From assembly GCA_001600055.1 (NCBI GenBank), contig BCIV01000002.1:4287-68286 (forward strand): DNA of 64,000 nt, in the 5' to 3' direction. Under the pieces are notes generated by a model. It worked only from the letters and a program-made list of their open reading frames with translations. It was not told where the DNA came from and ran no database searches. This document shows positions 23,787 to 35,508 of this stretch, in pieces; the first letter of the stretch is position 1; each line of letters begins with the position of its first letter. A program made the translations under genes and the position numbers. This stretch comes from Filobasidium wieringae. Lineage: Eukaryota > Basidiomycota > Tremellomycetes > Filobasidiales > Filobasidiaceae.

Positions 23787-26421
23787 ATGTTGTCCCAGAA
23801 CGTGAAACGGGCAATCGTACGCAATTCCCGGCGGCTAGGGACTCTCAGAGCGATTTCTAGAGCTGGCCCAACACCTCTTGCAAGAACCTTCTCATCCTGC
23901 AATAGACTGCTGGACGAATCTACCAAAACTCCAGAAGTAACGGCAGCAACTGAAGGTATTCCCCTAGGGGAATCAGGTGGTCTTTCGAGTGAATTACAAT
24001 CGACAGATCTTTTGGACGTCTACAACAGTCTTGTTGCCCGAGGGCTGATTGTATGGGATGCGGAGCAAGTCCGATGTGTGATGGAAGTGAGTTGCAGGTA
24101 CAACGTCTATGCAGATCACGGTTGCTTAAGACAACGATTTTTCTCCACAGCTTCGGGAATTATACGATGAACTCAAAGATTACTCTCCACCGCTCGACCT
24201 TCTTCGCCGATTATCGCCCGACGCACCTGTGCTAGCTCGACGACTGAGAGAATCAGCTGCGAAAGACTCGTGGTGGACGAAAAGCTTTTCCCGGAAAGGA
24301 GATACGAAGATTGAAGATCGGGAGAAAGCCTTGGTCAGAGTTCTCAGTGGGGAGGAAGAACTTGCCGAGTTGAACGTGCCGAAGGTCAGTCACATCCTCG
24401 CTCAGGTCTGTTGTTCCGTTAGCTGAACGTGTTCAAACATTCAGGGTATCCTTATCACCGGTCCGCCAGGAACCGGGAAATCTCATCTCCTTTCCCTATT
24501 CTACGCTCTCCTCCCTACCCAAGCCAAGTCTCGTCAACATTACCACCCCCTCCTCTTGTCCCTCTATCAATCCGTATGGCGCCGTACCCAAGCTCGTATG
24601 AAGAACATCACTCCAGTCAAGAGGGAAGAAAACATGGAAACTGCAGGGAAAGACGGCTGGAAGAGCGTTTTCGCTGGGGGAGCGTTTGCCAGCCAGACGG
24701 GGGAAGATGCGTCGCCTGGATCTTCCGGGATCAAGATGAGTGGGGAGGAGGAGAGGGAAGGGATCTCGTTTGGAATTGCCAGGGATATGATTTTGGAGTA
24801 TCATATTCTTTAGTGAGTGTCATCAGGGGTACAGTGGTCACAGTGCCAGAGGTTGAATTCGGTTCTTAGCTTTGACGAACTGCAGTTGGTCGATGCTACG
24901 TCAGCCGCTATGCTTCGAGACGTTCTTAGTTGGTATTGGCGTATGGGAGGAATCATCATCGCAACTTCCGTAAGTCATCTCGTACGTCTCTATACATGCC
25001 TTTTCCTGGAAGTTCATCCGGCGAATGTCATACAGAACCGACTGCCGGACGATCTTTACCATCACGGTGTGCAGAAAGACCGTATGAACTCGTTCTTACA
25101 AGCCTTGAAGGCGAGGTGTACGGTGTACGAGCTCAACGGAGGACGAGATTGGAGGTTGGGTAGAGGTGACGAAGAGACGGATGGGGAGAAGGCTTTGGAG
25201 GCTACTAACAAAGGCCGGACTTGGTTTGGCTGGGGGGAAGAAGAGCGGGTCGCATTTGAGCAGGCTGTCCAGGCTGTTACTCAGGGACGAGAAGGTGAGA
25301 TTGGATCGTTTCCGCTCAGATGTGATTTCACTCATTTTCTGCTCGTCCTTTTTAGGTGCCCCAACATCTGTCAACGTTTATGGACGAAAAGTCAAAGTAC
25401 CCTGGGCAGTGGACAAAGTCGCTCGATTCACGTTCGCCGACCTGTGCGAACAAGCTCTGGGAACTGCGGATTATATCACGCTGGCCTCTAACTTCGAAAC
25501 GATCATCATCGATCAAGCACCTTATATGTATTTGAGACATAAGAACCAGGCTAGACGGTTGATCAACCTTGTCGATGCGCTTTGTGAGTTTCGGCTTATT
25601 TTTGGGATCCCGTTACGCGTCTTATCGACGTGATACCGGAACAGATGAAAGCAAGTGCAAGATCATCGTCTCGGCTGAAGCAGGGCCCGAGGAGATCTTC
25701 TTCCCTGATGCCCTGGAAGATTCAGCCAGGCAGACCAACGAGGAAGTGATGGCCCAAGAAGCTCTATCCGATGCCGTCTCTGCGCCCTTCCGACCGAACG
25801 TCTCTTCCTACGCTGCACCTGAGATGGGTCAGGATAGACAGGGAGAGGCTTCGAGGATGTTCCAGAGGAGGGAGAAGAGTCATCCTAGTGAAGAGACTAC
25901 GCCGGCTTTCAAGACGTTGTCCATCTTTACTGGTGAAGACGAACGATTTGCATACGTGAGTGGCAGCTAGCTCGTCGGAAGATTGTGTTGAAGATGTTGA
26001 TGTGACGTCTCCACGATGATTATCATAGAAACGTGCAGTGTCTCGGTTGATCGAGATGACGAGGAGTCCTACCTATGCTCATGAGGAATGGCTGCCGTTA
26101 CAAGAATCTCACAGAAGATGGGAAAAGGTCGCTCTCTCCGTACCTCCCGTTTGGAGACCATTGACTGGTTCCCAGAATATGGCGAAACCTTCGCCAGGTC
26201 CCGTACAAGCCAGTACCGACCCTGCTGATTCGGATACGAGTGATTTCGCAGATGAAGCTGGGTATTCCCGTCCATCCACGTTAGCGCCCAAAGTAGGTCG
26301 AAGTCCACCTATCATCTCGGAAGATCATATGTGGGGAGTCAGAGATGACTGGGGTAAGAAGGCTGGAGCATGGGGGCAGGGGACCAAGGCGAAGAAACCG
26401 AAGAAGGAGGACGAGGAGTGA
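23787..26421 (+). CDS. AFG1: AFG1-like mitochondrial AAA ATPase
   Basis: A mitochondrial presequence (MLSQNVKRAIVRNSRRLGTL) leads to LLDVYNSLVARGLI, then Walker A GILITGPPGTGKSHLL and Walker B YFDELQLVDATSAAML, followed by MGGIIIATSNRLPDDLY (sensor-1-like) and FTFADLCEQALGTADYI plus QARRLINLVDALYE, all in the order of Afg1/LACE1. The protein assists quality control and turnover of mitochondrially encoded complex IV subunits. At least eight exons are needed; introns fall near 24.09-24.15, 24.38-24.44, 24.81-24.87, 24.97-25.03, 25.29-25.36, 25.58-25.65 and 25.96-26.03 kb. The C-terminal extension after LIEMTRSPTYA is long, Pro/Ser-rich and ends in a Lys/Glu tail. Confidence 0.92.
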
Positions 26422-26623
26422 TTGTAGCTGATTGAACGGAAAGATGAAACAGATGCCCGTGCATACCCGTGACTGGTGATCGAGGTTGTAACCTAGAAGC
26501 GCGTTTGGATGTTACATAAGCGCGAAAGTTCAGGATGATGTCGATCATTTCGAGGTCCAGGACTGCGACTCGCCCAGATCGCAATTCCCATTTCTTCGAG
26601 GAACATCATCACACAATGCAATC

Positions 26624-28765
26624 ATGAAGCCCTGTTCTGTGAAAAGATGGCCAACACATACGCCGCCCGTCGTGCGGCCACCGCAGCCAATGAAGATGGT
26701 CATCCCGATGCTCGACATACGAAATAGCACTCCTCAAAGCATCCCTGCTATTAAATACTTGGCATGGCCTAAGAAATCCACTACAGCTCCTCTTAGAAAT
26801 CCTGTTCCTACTATAACGCCACCTACTTCTACAACTGAAATAAACACCCGTCAAGTTCAGCCGAAATATAGGTCGATAGCTCCCAAACGCCAACTCAGCT
26901 TGTACTCTCGGCTTCGAAGTCTGCTCGAACAAGCTGGGCGATTAGAGCGAGGATTTAAGGATATTATGGCGCTGTTCGACGAACACATCGATTCCTTGGT
27001 GGTCAACGTGCCCCTTGCTACGAAGGATGCCACTGGAAGGTGGATCACGGAGAAAGGAAAGGTTAGCGAGATCAGATCGAGGTTAAAACTCGCAGAGCAG
27101 GATGGACGAAAAAGCGGATTGAACTTGTCTAGTGGCACTCGACAGCTCGACAAGAAGGAACTTGAAAAGATCGGTTTCTGTCTGAACAAATTGCTCGACC
27201 ACTCGAACGGCTTAGCAGCTGTCAAGCCTATCGTCGAACGACTGCTGCACGAAGGGATTGTTCCTGACGTCGAAGTCTTGACCCGCTTCCTCAAATTGGT
27301 CATCCGGGATGATCACGAAGCGGGCAGTCTTTCGAATACCAGGCTCTTCTGTCAAAACCTACTTGGCCGGATTCACGCATCTGATTCTTATCTCTTTTCC
27401 CTCATTACCACTCTCCAACTGAAATCCGGCACACCAACCGCCGATATCGTCAAGCTCACTAGCGAGAGTATGGGAGCTGGTGGGGATCCTCGTTCTATCG
27501 ATTGGATCCCTCAAGCTTTCGACGCCATCATGAAAGCCTACAGGAGGGATGGGGATATCAAAGGAGTCATGCGGTGGTATTCTACTTACCTGGAATCTCG
27601 GACCTATCAGCGTGATTTAGCCTCTCACGATAGGTACAAGAAGAGACAGGTTGGAGTGGCCGAGGAGAAAGCTAGATTGTGGCCTCATATTACCATGCTT
27701 CACGCTTATCAGGATGCACGATCTTACCGTCGAGCGAACGTGAGAGGTTCTTATCGTCCTCACTCGGATCAGGTCGAGATTGTCGTCCGGAGGATTGCAG
27801 AGGATAATCTGGCTATCCCGTCCGAAATGTATTGCCACCTTATCAGAACGGCTGTCCTTGGGAAGAACTACACCATGGCGAGGAGTCTCTGGAACATGGG
27901 TCAAGCGGTTCAAGAGCGTTCGATCGGACGGGAAAGGATGAAGATCGATACATACGTCGTCGGGTTCGAGCTTATAGCCCGAGACTCGACGTCCATGCAA
28001 GATCCACAAGCGTTACGTTCGCTCGTTAAGCGTTTAACCGATGAATACAACCTGCGGTCAAAACGCAAGTATGGGTCTAATATATCTGACGCTTCGGCTG
28101 CTACCCATCGAAAACTGTTCAAGACTGTTTCGGAAGCGGCCTTGACTCATGGGGATTTCACCTTGGCCTTGTGGGCGTTGCAGCAATGCGAGACGTACCA
28201 ATTAGGCGTCGATGAGCAGATGGTGGATTCGATCGCTCGAGGTGTGCTCGGATATTCGATTAGGAGATCGAGAGGGAATACTTGGACGGAACTGGTTTTG
28301 GGTCGGGAAGCCGTCATAAGTCTGCACAAGTCACGGACTAGAGGTCGATCCCGGATCTGGCGATCGATCGTACGACAAAGAGGGATCAAGCTGCAACACT
28401 GGAACTTGATATCTCAACGGATCTTTTCTCTTAGTCAACCCAATGCTGCCATGGATCGGATGATTTACCTGCCTCTCTGCCGACCGCTGGCTCGGTTGGT
28501 GAAAACGACCTATCCCATTGACCGTCGAGTTGCAAATTCAGTCCGTGGTGGATCATTCGACTATCGTTGGTGGCGAGACCAGACTCGAGCCGAGGAATAC
28601 AAGCGTAGCATGAGAGGTTTGGTAGAGGGGATAACAGAGCTACTTCAACGTTGCGTGCAAAGCCAAAAGGTCGCGGGAAAGAATATGATAGGGGTAAAAG
28701 GACCGGACTTGGTTGACGTACAGGGGGAGTTGGGGCAGCTCGAGTTGTATCTCATGTCCAAGTAA
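26624..28765 (+). CDS. intronless PPR-like helical-repeat protein, probably mitochondrial
   Basis: A single 713-aa frame stands out among intron-rich neighbours. The N-terminal 90 residues are Pro/Thr/Lys-rich without acidic runs, compatible with an organelle targeting region. The rest is alpha-helical with repeated pairs typical of PPR/TPR arrays: AAVKPIVERLLHEGIVPDVE, WIPQAFDAIMKAYRRDGDIK, SEMYCHLIRTAVLGKNYTMA and FTLALWALQQCETYQLG. Such proteins bind organelle RNA and control expression of mitochondrial genes. The specific target is unknown, and the repeats are too degenerate to name an orthologue. A downstream in-frame Met could be the true start. It follows AFG1 in the same direction. 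Confidence 0.8.
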   Translation: MKPCSVKRWPTHTPPVVRPPQPMKMVIPMLDIRNSTPQSIPAIKYLAWPKKSTTAPLRNPVPTITPPTSTTEINTRQVQPKYRSIAPKRQLSLYSRLRSLLEQAGRLERGFKDIMALFDEHIDSLVVNVPLATKDATGRWITEKGKVSEIRSRLKLAEQDGRKSGLNLSSGTRQLDKKELEKIGFCLNKLLDHSNGLAAVKPIVERLLHEGIVPDVEVLTRFLKLVIRDDHEAGSLSNTRLFCQNLLGRIHASDSYLFSLITTLQLKSGTPTADIVKLTSESMGAGGDPRSIDWIPQAFDAIMKAYRRDGDIKGVMRWYSTYLESRTYQRDLASHDRYKKRQVGVAEEKARLWPHITMLHAYQDARSYRRANVRGSYRPHSDQVEIVVRRIAEDNLAIPSEMYCHLIRTAVLGKNYTMARSLWNMGQAVQERSIGRERMKIDTYVVGFELIARDSTSMQDPQALRSLVKRLTDEYNLRSKRKYGSNISDASAATHRKLFKTVSEAALTHGDFTLALWALQQCETYQLGVDEQMVDSIARGVLGYSIRRSRGNTWTELVLGREAVISLHKSRTRGRSRIWRSIVRQRGIKLQHWNLISQRIFSLSQPNAAMDRMIYLPLCRPLARLVKTTYPIDRRVANSVRGGSFDYRWWRDQTRAEEYKRSMRGLVEGITELLQRCVQSQKVAGKNMIGVKGPDLVDVQGELGQLELYLMSK

Positions 28766-29443
28766 TCGCTAGATACGGATCATCGATCAAAGCCCGCTGT
28801 TGGACTTCCAGCTATTGCTGATCCTCGTCTTTAACTTTAACTTGTTCATGAAACTCAACTTGGTCCGAGAATCCTGCGGAAACTCATGTCTCAACCTGTT
28901 CGAACGGCATATATATTCACAAGGCCCGACAGCCTACCATTATCTGGACAGCCATGGCATTTCTTAGAGTGGACCTTGATTTCGCTTGCCTGAGACCCAC
29001 CTTCAAAGAGGCTATCCCTGTCAGCTCGACTTCCTCTCCCGTTTTGACCCGTAGCTTTGACGACTTCATTCCTGACCATACCGTCACTCCCAGTTCTAGT
29101 GGCCGCACCCAGGGCATTAATGACCACGCCCCCCGCAGGATGCTTCACCTTCATATTGAAGCATGAGGATGGACGTGACCGTAATTTGCTACCACACCTT
29201 TCTGTCCGTCTACGGGAAAGTCAACAGGGAGAAATGCATCAAAGCGAATCGAAATCACCGGCCAGATCAGGCGAGAGCGAGCAGCAATCCTTCATTCATT
29301 GTAGTTGTGGATATAAATACAATGTGAGAGTATTTCTCGGTTGTTCCTTTCGATTCAATTCCTTTGTATACTATGAAAACAGCTTGTCTTATGTCGAAGA
29401 GCGGATCAAGCGGAGACTACTCGAGTAGCCATCGTCATCAAGT
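28766..29443. other. convergent intergenic region with two overlapping small frames
   Basis: A + frame (28954-29166, 70 aa) has a TATATAT 40 bp upstream. An antisense frame (29154-28891, 87 aa) overlaps it. Neither shows a known motif, signal peptide or splice support, so I do not call a gene. Confidence 0.4.
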
Positions 29444-31332
29444 CTAAGCACAGATGTTGTAGGACTGCTGGACTCCGCCGTTAGGTGTCGAGTACTGTAA
29501 GAGACATGACCTGTTAAATCGGGTCGACTTGTCCGACAAACAGAGTTACATACCTGGCCACCGCCATTGGAATCCTCTTGCAAACTCGGCTGGTTCGGGC
29601 TGCATCCATATACCGACTGAGGGATTTCGACTGTAAGCAGCTGTTATGTGTACCGTCATCTAGGTCGTTACTTACAGGAATGGTGGGTAATAACTTGTTC
29701 TGCAGGAAGGTAACGGCGTTGGAGATAAAGTCGTTGGTTTCTGTTGTGTATAGCTGGTCAGCCTTGGAACTAATACTTGTCTATCAATTCAACTTGCCTC
29801 CCAATAGCGAAGCAGGGATACCCGAAGTGATACCCTGATAAATAGCACATCCAATCTCAGCCGTCTGAGCACCGTTCTGGAGGATCCCCAAAGGGTTAGG
29901 CAGGGTCAATTCAGGGCCAGTCAAATAGGTGGGAACGAGTCCTTCGACAAGTTGAGCGACTCCGTAAGGGTAAGATCGCCTGTACCAATTCTCAGGGAAT
30001 CTCTCGGGGACGTAGCAAATCGTCCCGGAGGAGTCGACAGACATCCCCAAGAAAGATGCAATAGACTCGAAGTTGGAGTCACCTCCGGCGCCGTAGGTAC
30101 CATTGGAGAAAAAGTTGGGAATGAAGGGATATTCCCCGAGGATGACAATGATAGTATAACTAATGGCTTGCGGTTTCAGCAGTTGCGCGCGTACGTTCTC
30201 ATTAAGCAACGCGCCAGACTTACGCTTCGAAGTAGAGCTGGGGATTGTTGTTGATAGATTCCTGAGCGTTCTGACCGTAGAACTCGTTCAGAGCATCGAC
30301 ATTGAATTGTCCGCCATGTCTTTTCGCGATCTCCATCAATCGCTTAAATCGATCAGGGTAAGCGTTGTGATTGTCCCCATTGTTCGTGAAATAGTCTCTT
30401 CGAGTTGCTGAGATATCGCCTTCACATCGAGAATGACCGTCGAGACCGTATTGCCTGCATTGTGTATACTCATCAGCAGTTGAAAGAGCGCAAGAGCTAC
30501 CTTTTCTGCACCTCACCTTCCTAAAGCCTTGGAGCCAATTCCGCTCGACGAATAAGTCCTGTCATCCTCGCCTCCAAGGGAGAAGGTCTCGGTAGCGAGA
30601 TTGCCACCGAACGCCACGGCAACAAATACGAGTAAAGAGGAAAGATCTAGGAAGAGAGCCTATCAGTATTCTCGCTCCAAAAGGTGATGTGGGATAGACT
30701 GACCGGCACCCATGTTGAAACCTTCGGAGACAGCAGAGACCACCTGACCAGCGGTAACGATACCATTTCGAGGGAGATCTACAGTGATCAAGTCAGTATA
30801 GGTAGCTGCTGCGCATTAGAACGTAGACCAACGCACAGCCATGATTAGCGAGAGTATTCAGACCTCTGTAGCTTGACATATCAGGACTCGTTCGACGCAG
30901 ATAGCGATAAAGTACTGCTTACGGGCATGGTCCTCTTTGATCGTTGGGGCCAGGAGCCTGTTGGAATGGCTTGTTCAGCATCTCGTTCTCATACCACCAC
31001 TTCACATAATTTACCTGGAATGGGTGAGTTGCATCGGGTCGCTTATTGCTGGGGTCGACCGCTGATGCGACGGAGCCAACTAGACCCTCAAGGAGTCCAC
31101 CAGGTCCTGCCAGACCGTTGAGTAGGCCGCCCAAGTTTTCACCCAATCCCCCAAGCAATGCCTTCTTCTGCTTAGAAGGTGCTATTCAAAAAGATCAGCT
31201 GTCTGGATTCCACAAACCAGTGTGGCAGCATCTAGACCCACGTTCATAGCCAGGGTCCTGCATCCAAGGATAAGCTGTTGCGACAAGGTTGAAACCCAAA
31301 AAGGGCACAAGGAGGAATGATGCGTATCTCAT
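29444..31332 (-). CDS. secreted heme-thiolate peroxidase (unspecific peroxygenase family)
   Basis: About ten exons rebuild a Peroxidase_2 (chloroperoxidase/UPO) protein. It begins with a signal peptide (MRYASFLLVPFLGFNLVATA) and a Gly/Leu-rich propeptide-like region. The signature reads HPFQAPGPNDQRGPCPGLN, with the PCP cysteine as heme ligand, then TLANHGYLPRNGI. The acid-base region is RCEGDISATR (EGD motif for metal binding), and a later Glu lies in ILGEYPF. The Arg that precedes this Glu in long-type peroxygenases is not obvious. The C-terminus reads VEIPQSVYGCSPNQ and ends YNICA. These enzymes use H2O2 to hydroxylate or halogenate organic compounds outside the cell. The intron between HPFQ and APGP restores the family signature exactly. 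Confidence 0.88.
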
Positions 31333-31420
31333 TGTGAATTCGGGTGAGGGATAACTAATGAAGCGTATAGCGTGTTCTACAATCAAACTGCCGACGGCCT
31401 ATCACCCCTACTAGACCAGA

Positions 31421-31428
31421 TATATATA
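31421..31428 (-). promoter_or_regulatory. TATA-like element of the peroxygenase gene
   Basis: TATATATA lies about 90 bp upstream of the ATG at 31332, the same spacing as at the CPL1-like gene. Confidence 0.45.
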
Positions 31429-32077
31429 CTTCCCCATTGATTCTGAGGATTTCTTTGTACGGTTGAACGTGATCAACGTCAAACCACGTCGGTGACGGGT
31501 ACAAGCGCGGACTACGATGATTCACTGACGCATTGCAACATAATTGATAGTCCCATCAGACTAGCGGATTAGGAGTTCTGTACCCGCAATCTCTTATGCT
31601 GATGTCGTTATAAATGAAATCACCTCAAATGAATTCGTTTAGATACCATCCCGAACAGAACATTAATCTCGCGCTATAGATTTCCACAACGGTTTCATCT
31701 TGTCCACTCGCGCGCGCGTTTTGTGGAGTCGCCAAGCAATTAGCCTTTCGGTGGAGCTAGGCATGTTTCGTCAGCAATCCGCTTCGTTTCCGACCGATCA
31801 CTCGGTACAATAATCTATACGTTTTGGGCTAGCTATCCGGAGTCGATCGAGATTTTGGGATTTTACTTGCAAACAATGACGAGTTGCGAATTGCGAATCA
31901 AACTAGGAGAGCAGAATGTATGTGGGTTATCACCTATGAGATAATCTGATAGACCACTGAACGAGAACGGTTCTAGTCACTTGTCCATGTTGCAATATCA
32001 TTTCCTACTAAATTCTGTTGAAGGCTACAGTTGTCTACACTATCCCAAATTCCCATGTCAAACCGAGACGCTCCCTT
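31429..32077. other. intergenic region upstream of the peroxygenase, 3' of the lipase
   Basis: About 0.65 kb with a CGCGCGCG run near 31711. No supported gene or repeat was seen. Confidence 0.45.
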
Positions 32078-33962
32078 TCACCTGCCGTTCACGTTGCTTG
32101 CGCAATAGCTGCTCGCATCGCCTCTTTTACAGACATAATCCATCAAGAGAGGTTCGGTCGTGACCTTGGGCTCGTAAGCGGCTACCGAGATGGCATCGAG
32201 CGCGACTTGTCGAATCAAACCGGGCACAGTGACGAATGGATTCGGTACCCTGAATCAAGTTGGAAGGAATGAGTCGTCGATCGACTAGCAGTAAACGCAT
32301 ACTTACTGTGCGTCCAGAAGATATGAACAGTCAGTCAAGGGGTTGAACCGACTGAGACTGGCTTGTCCGCCGTGAGTCAGAGCGTCATAAGCCAGGAAGA
32401 AAGCGGGCGCAGTGACGGTCATCCTGATAGTACGGGCTGATTTAGCTAGAGATATAACGGATATGAACTGAAACCACCACTTACGTGAAGTGATCATTAA
32501 TCGAAAGCAGAGTGCACAGTTCTAACAAGGAGAGTGTCGACATCACTAAACCGTCTCTCTCAGAGCACCCGCAAAAGTACTCACGTTGAACAGGAACTAC
32601 AAGTGAGTTTCCAATCCTACTGGTCGGATTAATCAATTCAGGCTGGATGATATCGTCGTACAGCGTGTAGACGCTGGTGGTAGGTACGAAAGAGCTGGAT
32701 CCCCTTGCCTGAGATGCAGCAAGGTACCGCGATCCAACGTTTTGCTGTAGGACGCCTGGTTCGCATCCGCCTTGAACCAAGTCTTGTCCAACGCAGAGCA
32801 GAGGACCCTCAGCCGTCCCGTAAAAGTCCCCCGCAATGCTAAAGAAACCCGATACTTTGCTTCGGGTACTTGGCCAGAAGTTGCTGCGAGTCAAATCCAA
32901 GTATTTGTAAACACAGTCGAGAGAAAAGATGCAAATCGCAACTTACAGAGCCCACTGGATGTTAAGGTTACCCTGGGAATGACCGATAATGAACACCTTG
33001 CCTGTAGCAGACTGCTTGGCCAACTGTCCGATATTGTAAGCGATGTATTCTGCTGTGACTTGAGCATCGCCGAGCGATCGAGTGGGGGAGGTGAACCAGG
33101 CGATATCATAACCAATTCTGGTTGTGAATCCGATATCAGTCAAGACATGTGACTCCCTCTGATACCGATATTACTTACCCCTTTCCAGGAAGGATGGTAT
33201 TGTATGGTCCGGGTCCCCAGGTCTCCTCACCGGTGCTCCCGGTTCCATGTACAAGGAAGACGATACCACCGGGCTTGTTCTGGAACCCGTTAGGGAAAGT
33301 AATCACCGACCCAAGTTCGCCGCACGAAAGTGAGTAAGGGGCATCTCCATTGGCAGAGGCGCATCCTGTAGAGATGGGAGCAGGGACGGCCGTTGATGAA
33401 GCTCGAGAAGAAGAAGCCGAGGTGCTCGTAGAACGGGTCGATGATGCTCTTGACATAGAAGATGTGGCTCCGGATGACGAAGCAGGTACTGAGGAAGAAG
33501 CCCGAGTTGATGAAACACGGCTGGAAGTCGGCTGAGACCTGCTGGAAGACGACCTAGTGGTGGAGGAGGTCAGCATCGACGAAGTCGACCGTACTGAGGA
33601 AGTGGGTCTAGTAGAAGTTGAAGAGGTGCGCCTCGTCGATGACGCCGTACTCGATGCTGGCATGGCAGTGGATTGCCTGGATGCGATCATCGAACTTCTC
33701 GTAGTGGACCAATACGCTTGAGACAGGCTGGACGCCGAGCTGGAGATCTTCGCTGGATCGACCGCGGTCGTCGTAGCACCACAACCGAAGCCGATACATA
33801 TTCCCAAGCTGATACCAGCGCGATCATCGAGTTCTACAGGCTGTTTTCAGGATTTCATTCAGCTTCACCCGTATGGTCATCCTGACTCATCCAGCTACTC
33901 ACTGCCGCGGCAGCTAGACTACCAATTAAGCAAACGGTCGAGACCAAGCGGGAGATGAACAT
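32078..33962 (-). CDS. secreted lipase of the Candida antarctica lipase B (CalB) type with Ser/Thr stalk
   Basis: Signal peptide MFISRLVSTVCLIGSLAAAA, then PVELDDRAGISLGICIGFGC, then a Ser/Thr/Arg-rich stretch of about 130 residues, probably an O-glycosylated stalk. The catalytic domain follows CalB order: VFLVHGTGSTGEETW, the nucleophile in FIIGHSQGNLNIQWAL, FVPTTSVYTLYDDIIQPEL (catalytic Asp), and LSINDHFT (catalytic His). The end reads FFLAYDALTHGGQA, FNPLTDC, and a Cys-containing C-terminus YVCKRGDASSYCASNVNGR. At least six exons; the first intron is near 33.85-33.91 kb. It should hydrolyse lipid or polymer esters outside the cell or at the wall. CalB itself has no such stalk, which suggests surface display or cell-wall retention here. 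Confidence 0.88.
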
Positions 33963-34642
33963 GATGGTGAACACCGGTTTTGGGAATTGCGACGAGTTTG
34001 ATAGTTCAAAGCCGTTGTCCTTTTCCTTGGGATTGTTATATGATCCCCCACGATTTTGCCCCTCTATCAAATGGCTGCATCATCGTCGAATGGAATGACA
34101 TACCTTGTGCTCACGTATGGAAGACTTCTATTCTAAATTTCGAAGACCGATGACAGCAGAGGCTCTAGACCCCGTTTGTAACCATATTCGGTTATGATAA
34201 CGTAAGTCATGGCGCCGGCGTTGATTCCGGGAATCGACTCGCGCGCGCTAGTATGTGATCGAGGCTGGAGCAGGCCTTCGTCTAACGAAGCTAACGATAC
34301 AATGATCCATCAAACGGGGTGTGCGGGATGATACATCATTGCTATCAAACGAAGGGGGTGGCTATCGCTATTGCCATTAGAACCTTGCTCCAGGGCTAAT
34401 TGGAACCAAGCGATTAATACCTGTGGAGCCTTTCATTTGACACGTCGTTCGATGACCGAATCGACCTCGCTCCATCGTATATCGGAGCTATCAAACATCC
34501 CTGACTCAAGTATATATAGAAGTCGAAGTACGGGTTTGGATGAAGAGTCTCTGAACTCCTCTCAAATATAGAAAACATACTACCTTGATACTTACCGAAC
34601 CGGAACAAAAGCCCTCTCAACTTCACACGACCGCTTATCAAA
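33963..34642. promoter_or_regulatory. divergent intergenic region with TATA box of the first small secreted protein
   Basis: TATATATA at 34511-34518 lies about 125 bp before the ATG at 34643. A CGCGCGC run occurs near 34240. No gene is seen in the rest. Confidence 0.45.
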
Positions 34643-35125
34643 ATGCGTTTCACTATCTTCACCGCTCTCGTCGCAACTCTCGCTGTATCAGTGGCGGCAG
34701 CTCCCGTTCCAGGTGAAGCTCTCGGAGGTTTACTTTCATTTGGGAACAGTAACAGTATCGGTAGGTCAACTTCACTCATCCTCGTCTTATAAAACACGAA
34801 ACTAACTAGACGGCTTGTTCCTGCTGATTGAACAGGAAGCAGCAACGGCGTGGGCAACACGATTAGTGATAACGGCAACCCCTCTGCATTCGATGGCGCA
34901 GGTGCGGGCGCTGGCTCTGGTAAGATGAGCATTATCCGATTCTCGATGATCTCGCTAACTGAACCAACCTTTGTCGCAGACAACGCCAACGGCGCAGGAT
35001 CGAACAACGACGGGAACGGGAATGGCAATGCCTCAGGCAATTCTCCCAAGGGTAACGGGAGTGGAAACACTGTCGAGAACGCTGTCAATGGGATCACTGG
35101 CCTTTTGGGAGGAATCAAGCAGTAA
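34643..35125 (+). CDS. small secreted Asn/Gly-rich protein A
   Basis: Three exons (34643-34760, 34836-34919, 34980-35125) total 348 nt, 115 aa. A signal peptide (MRFTIFTALVATLAVSVAAA) is followed by PVPGEALGGLL and a low-complexity Asn/Gly/Ser/Ala region. The C-terminus is amphipathic (VENAVNGITGLLGGIKQ). Both introns sit in phase 1 directly before Gly codons. The protein has no cysteine, so it is not a typical disulfide-stabilised effector. I recognise no family. A neighbouring gene 380 bp away codes for a similar protein. Confidence 0.8.
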
Positions 35126-35508
35126 TTGAAATGATCGATTTGGTCGTGTCTGATAGAAATCTTGCTGCATCAATCGGTTAATAATGTAATCCAAAGTCCA
35201 AGTAATTCAAGTGATGAGTATCGAAAGCCATGAACGACATCACACGATGCAATACACAATAGATAGAACGAGCAGCGCAAAAGAAATCCAGCAAGGTAGA
35301 AGGCGGGGTGTACCATGCTCCTGACGTTCGTTGGCGTTTCATGATAATAACCGAGCTTGTCGCGAGCCGAACTGGCACGTTGTGGAGCTCAGCTCCACGC
35401 GCTAAGATGAACCTCCATTCGATCGCTATTATATAGCTAGTAGCTTCACCGGTCACCACGCAAGACTTCCGTCTTTTCTTTCTCAAACTATCGTCCTATC
35501 TATCCGGC
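35126..35508. other. short intergenic region between the two Asn/Gly-rich genes
   Basis: 383 bp with a TATATAG-type element near 35430, about 80 bp upstream of the second gene. Nothing else was seen. Confidence 0.45.
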
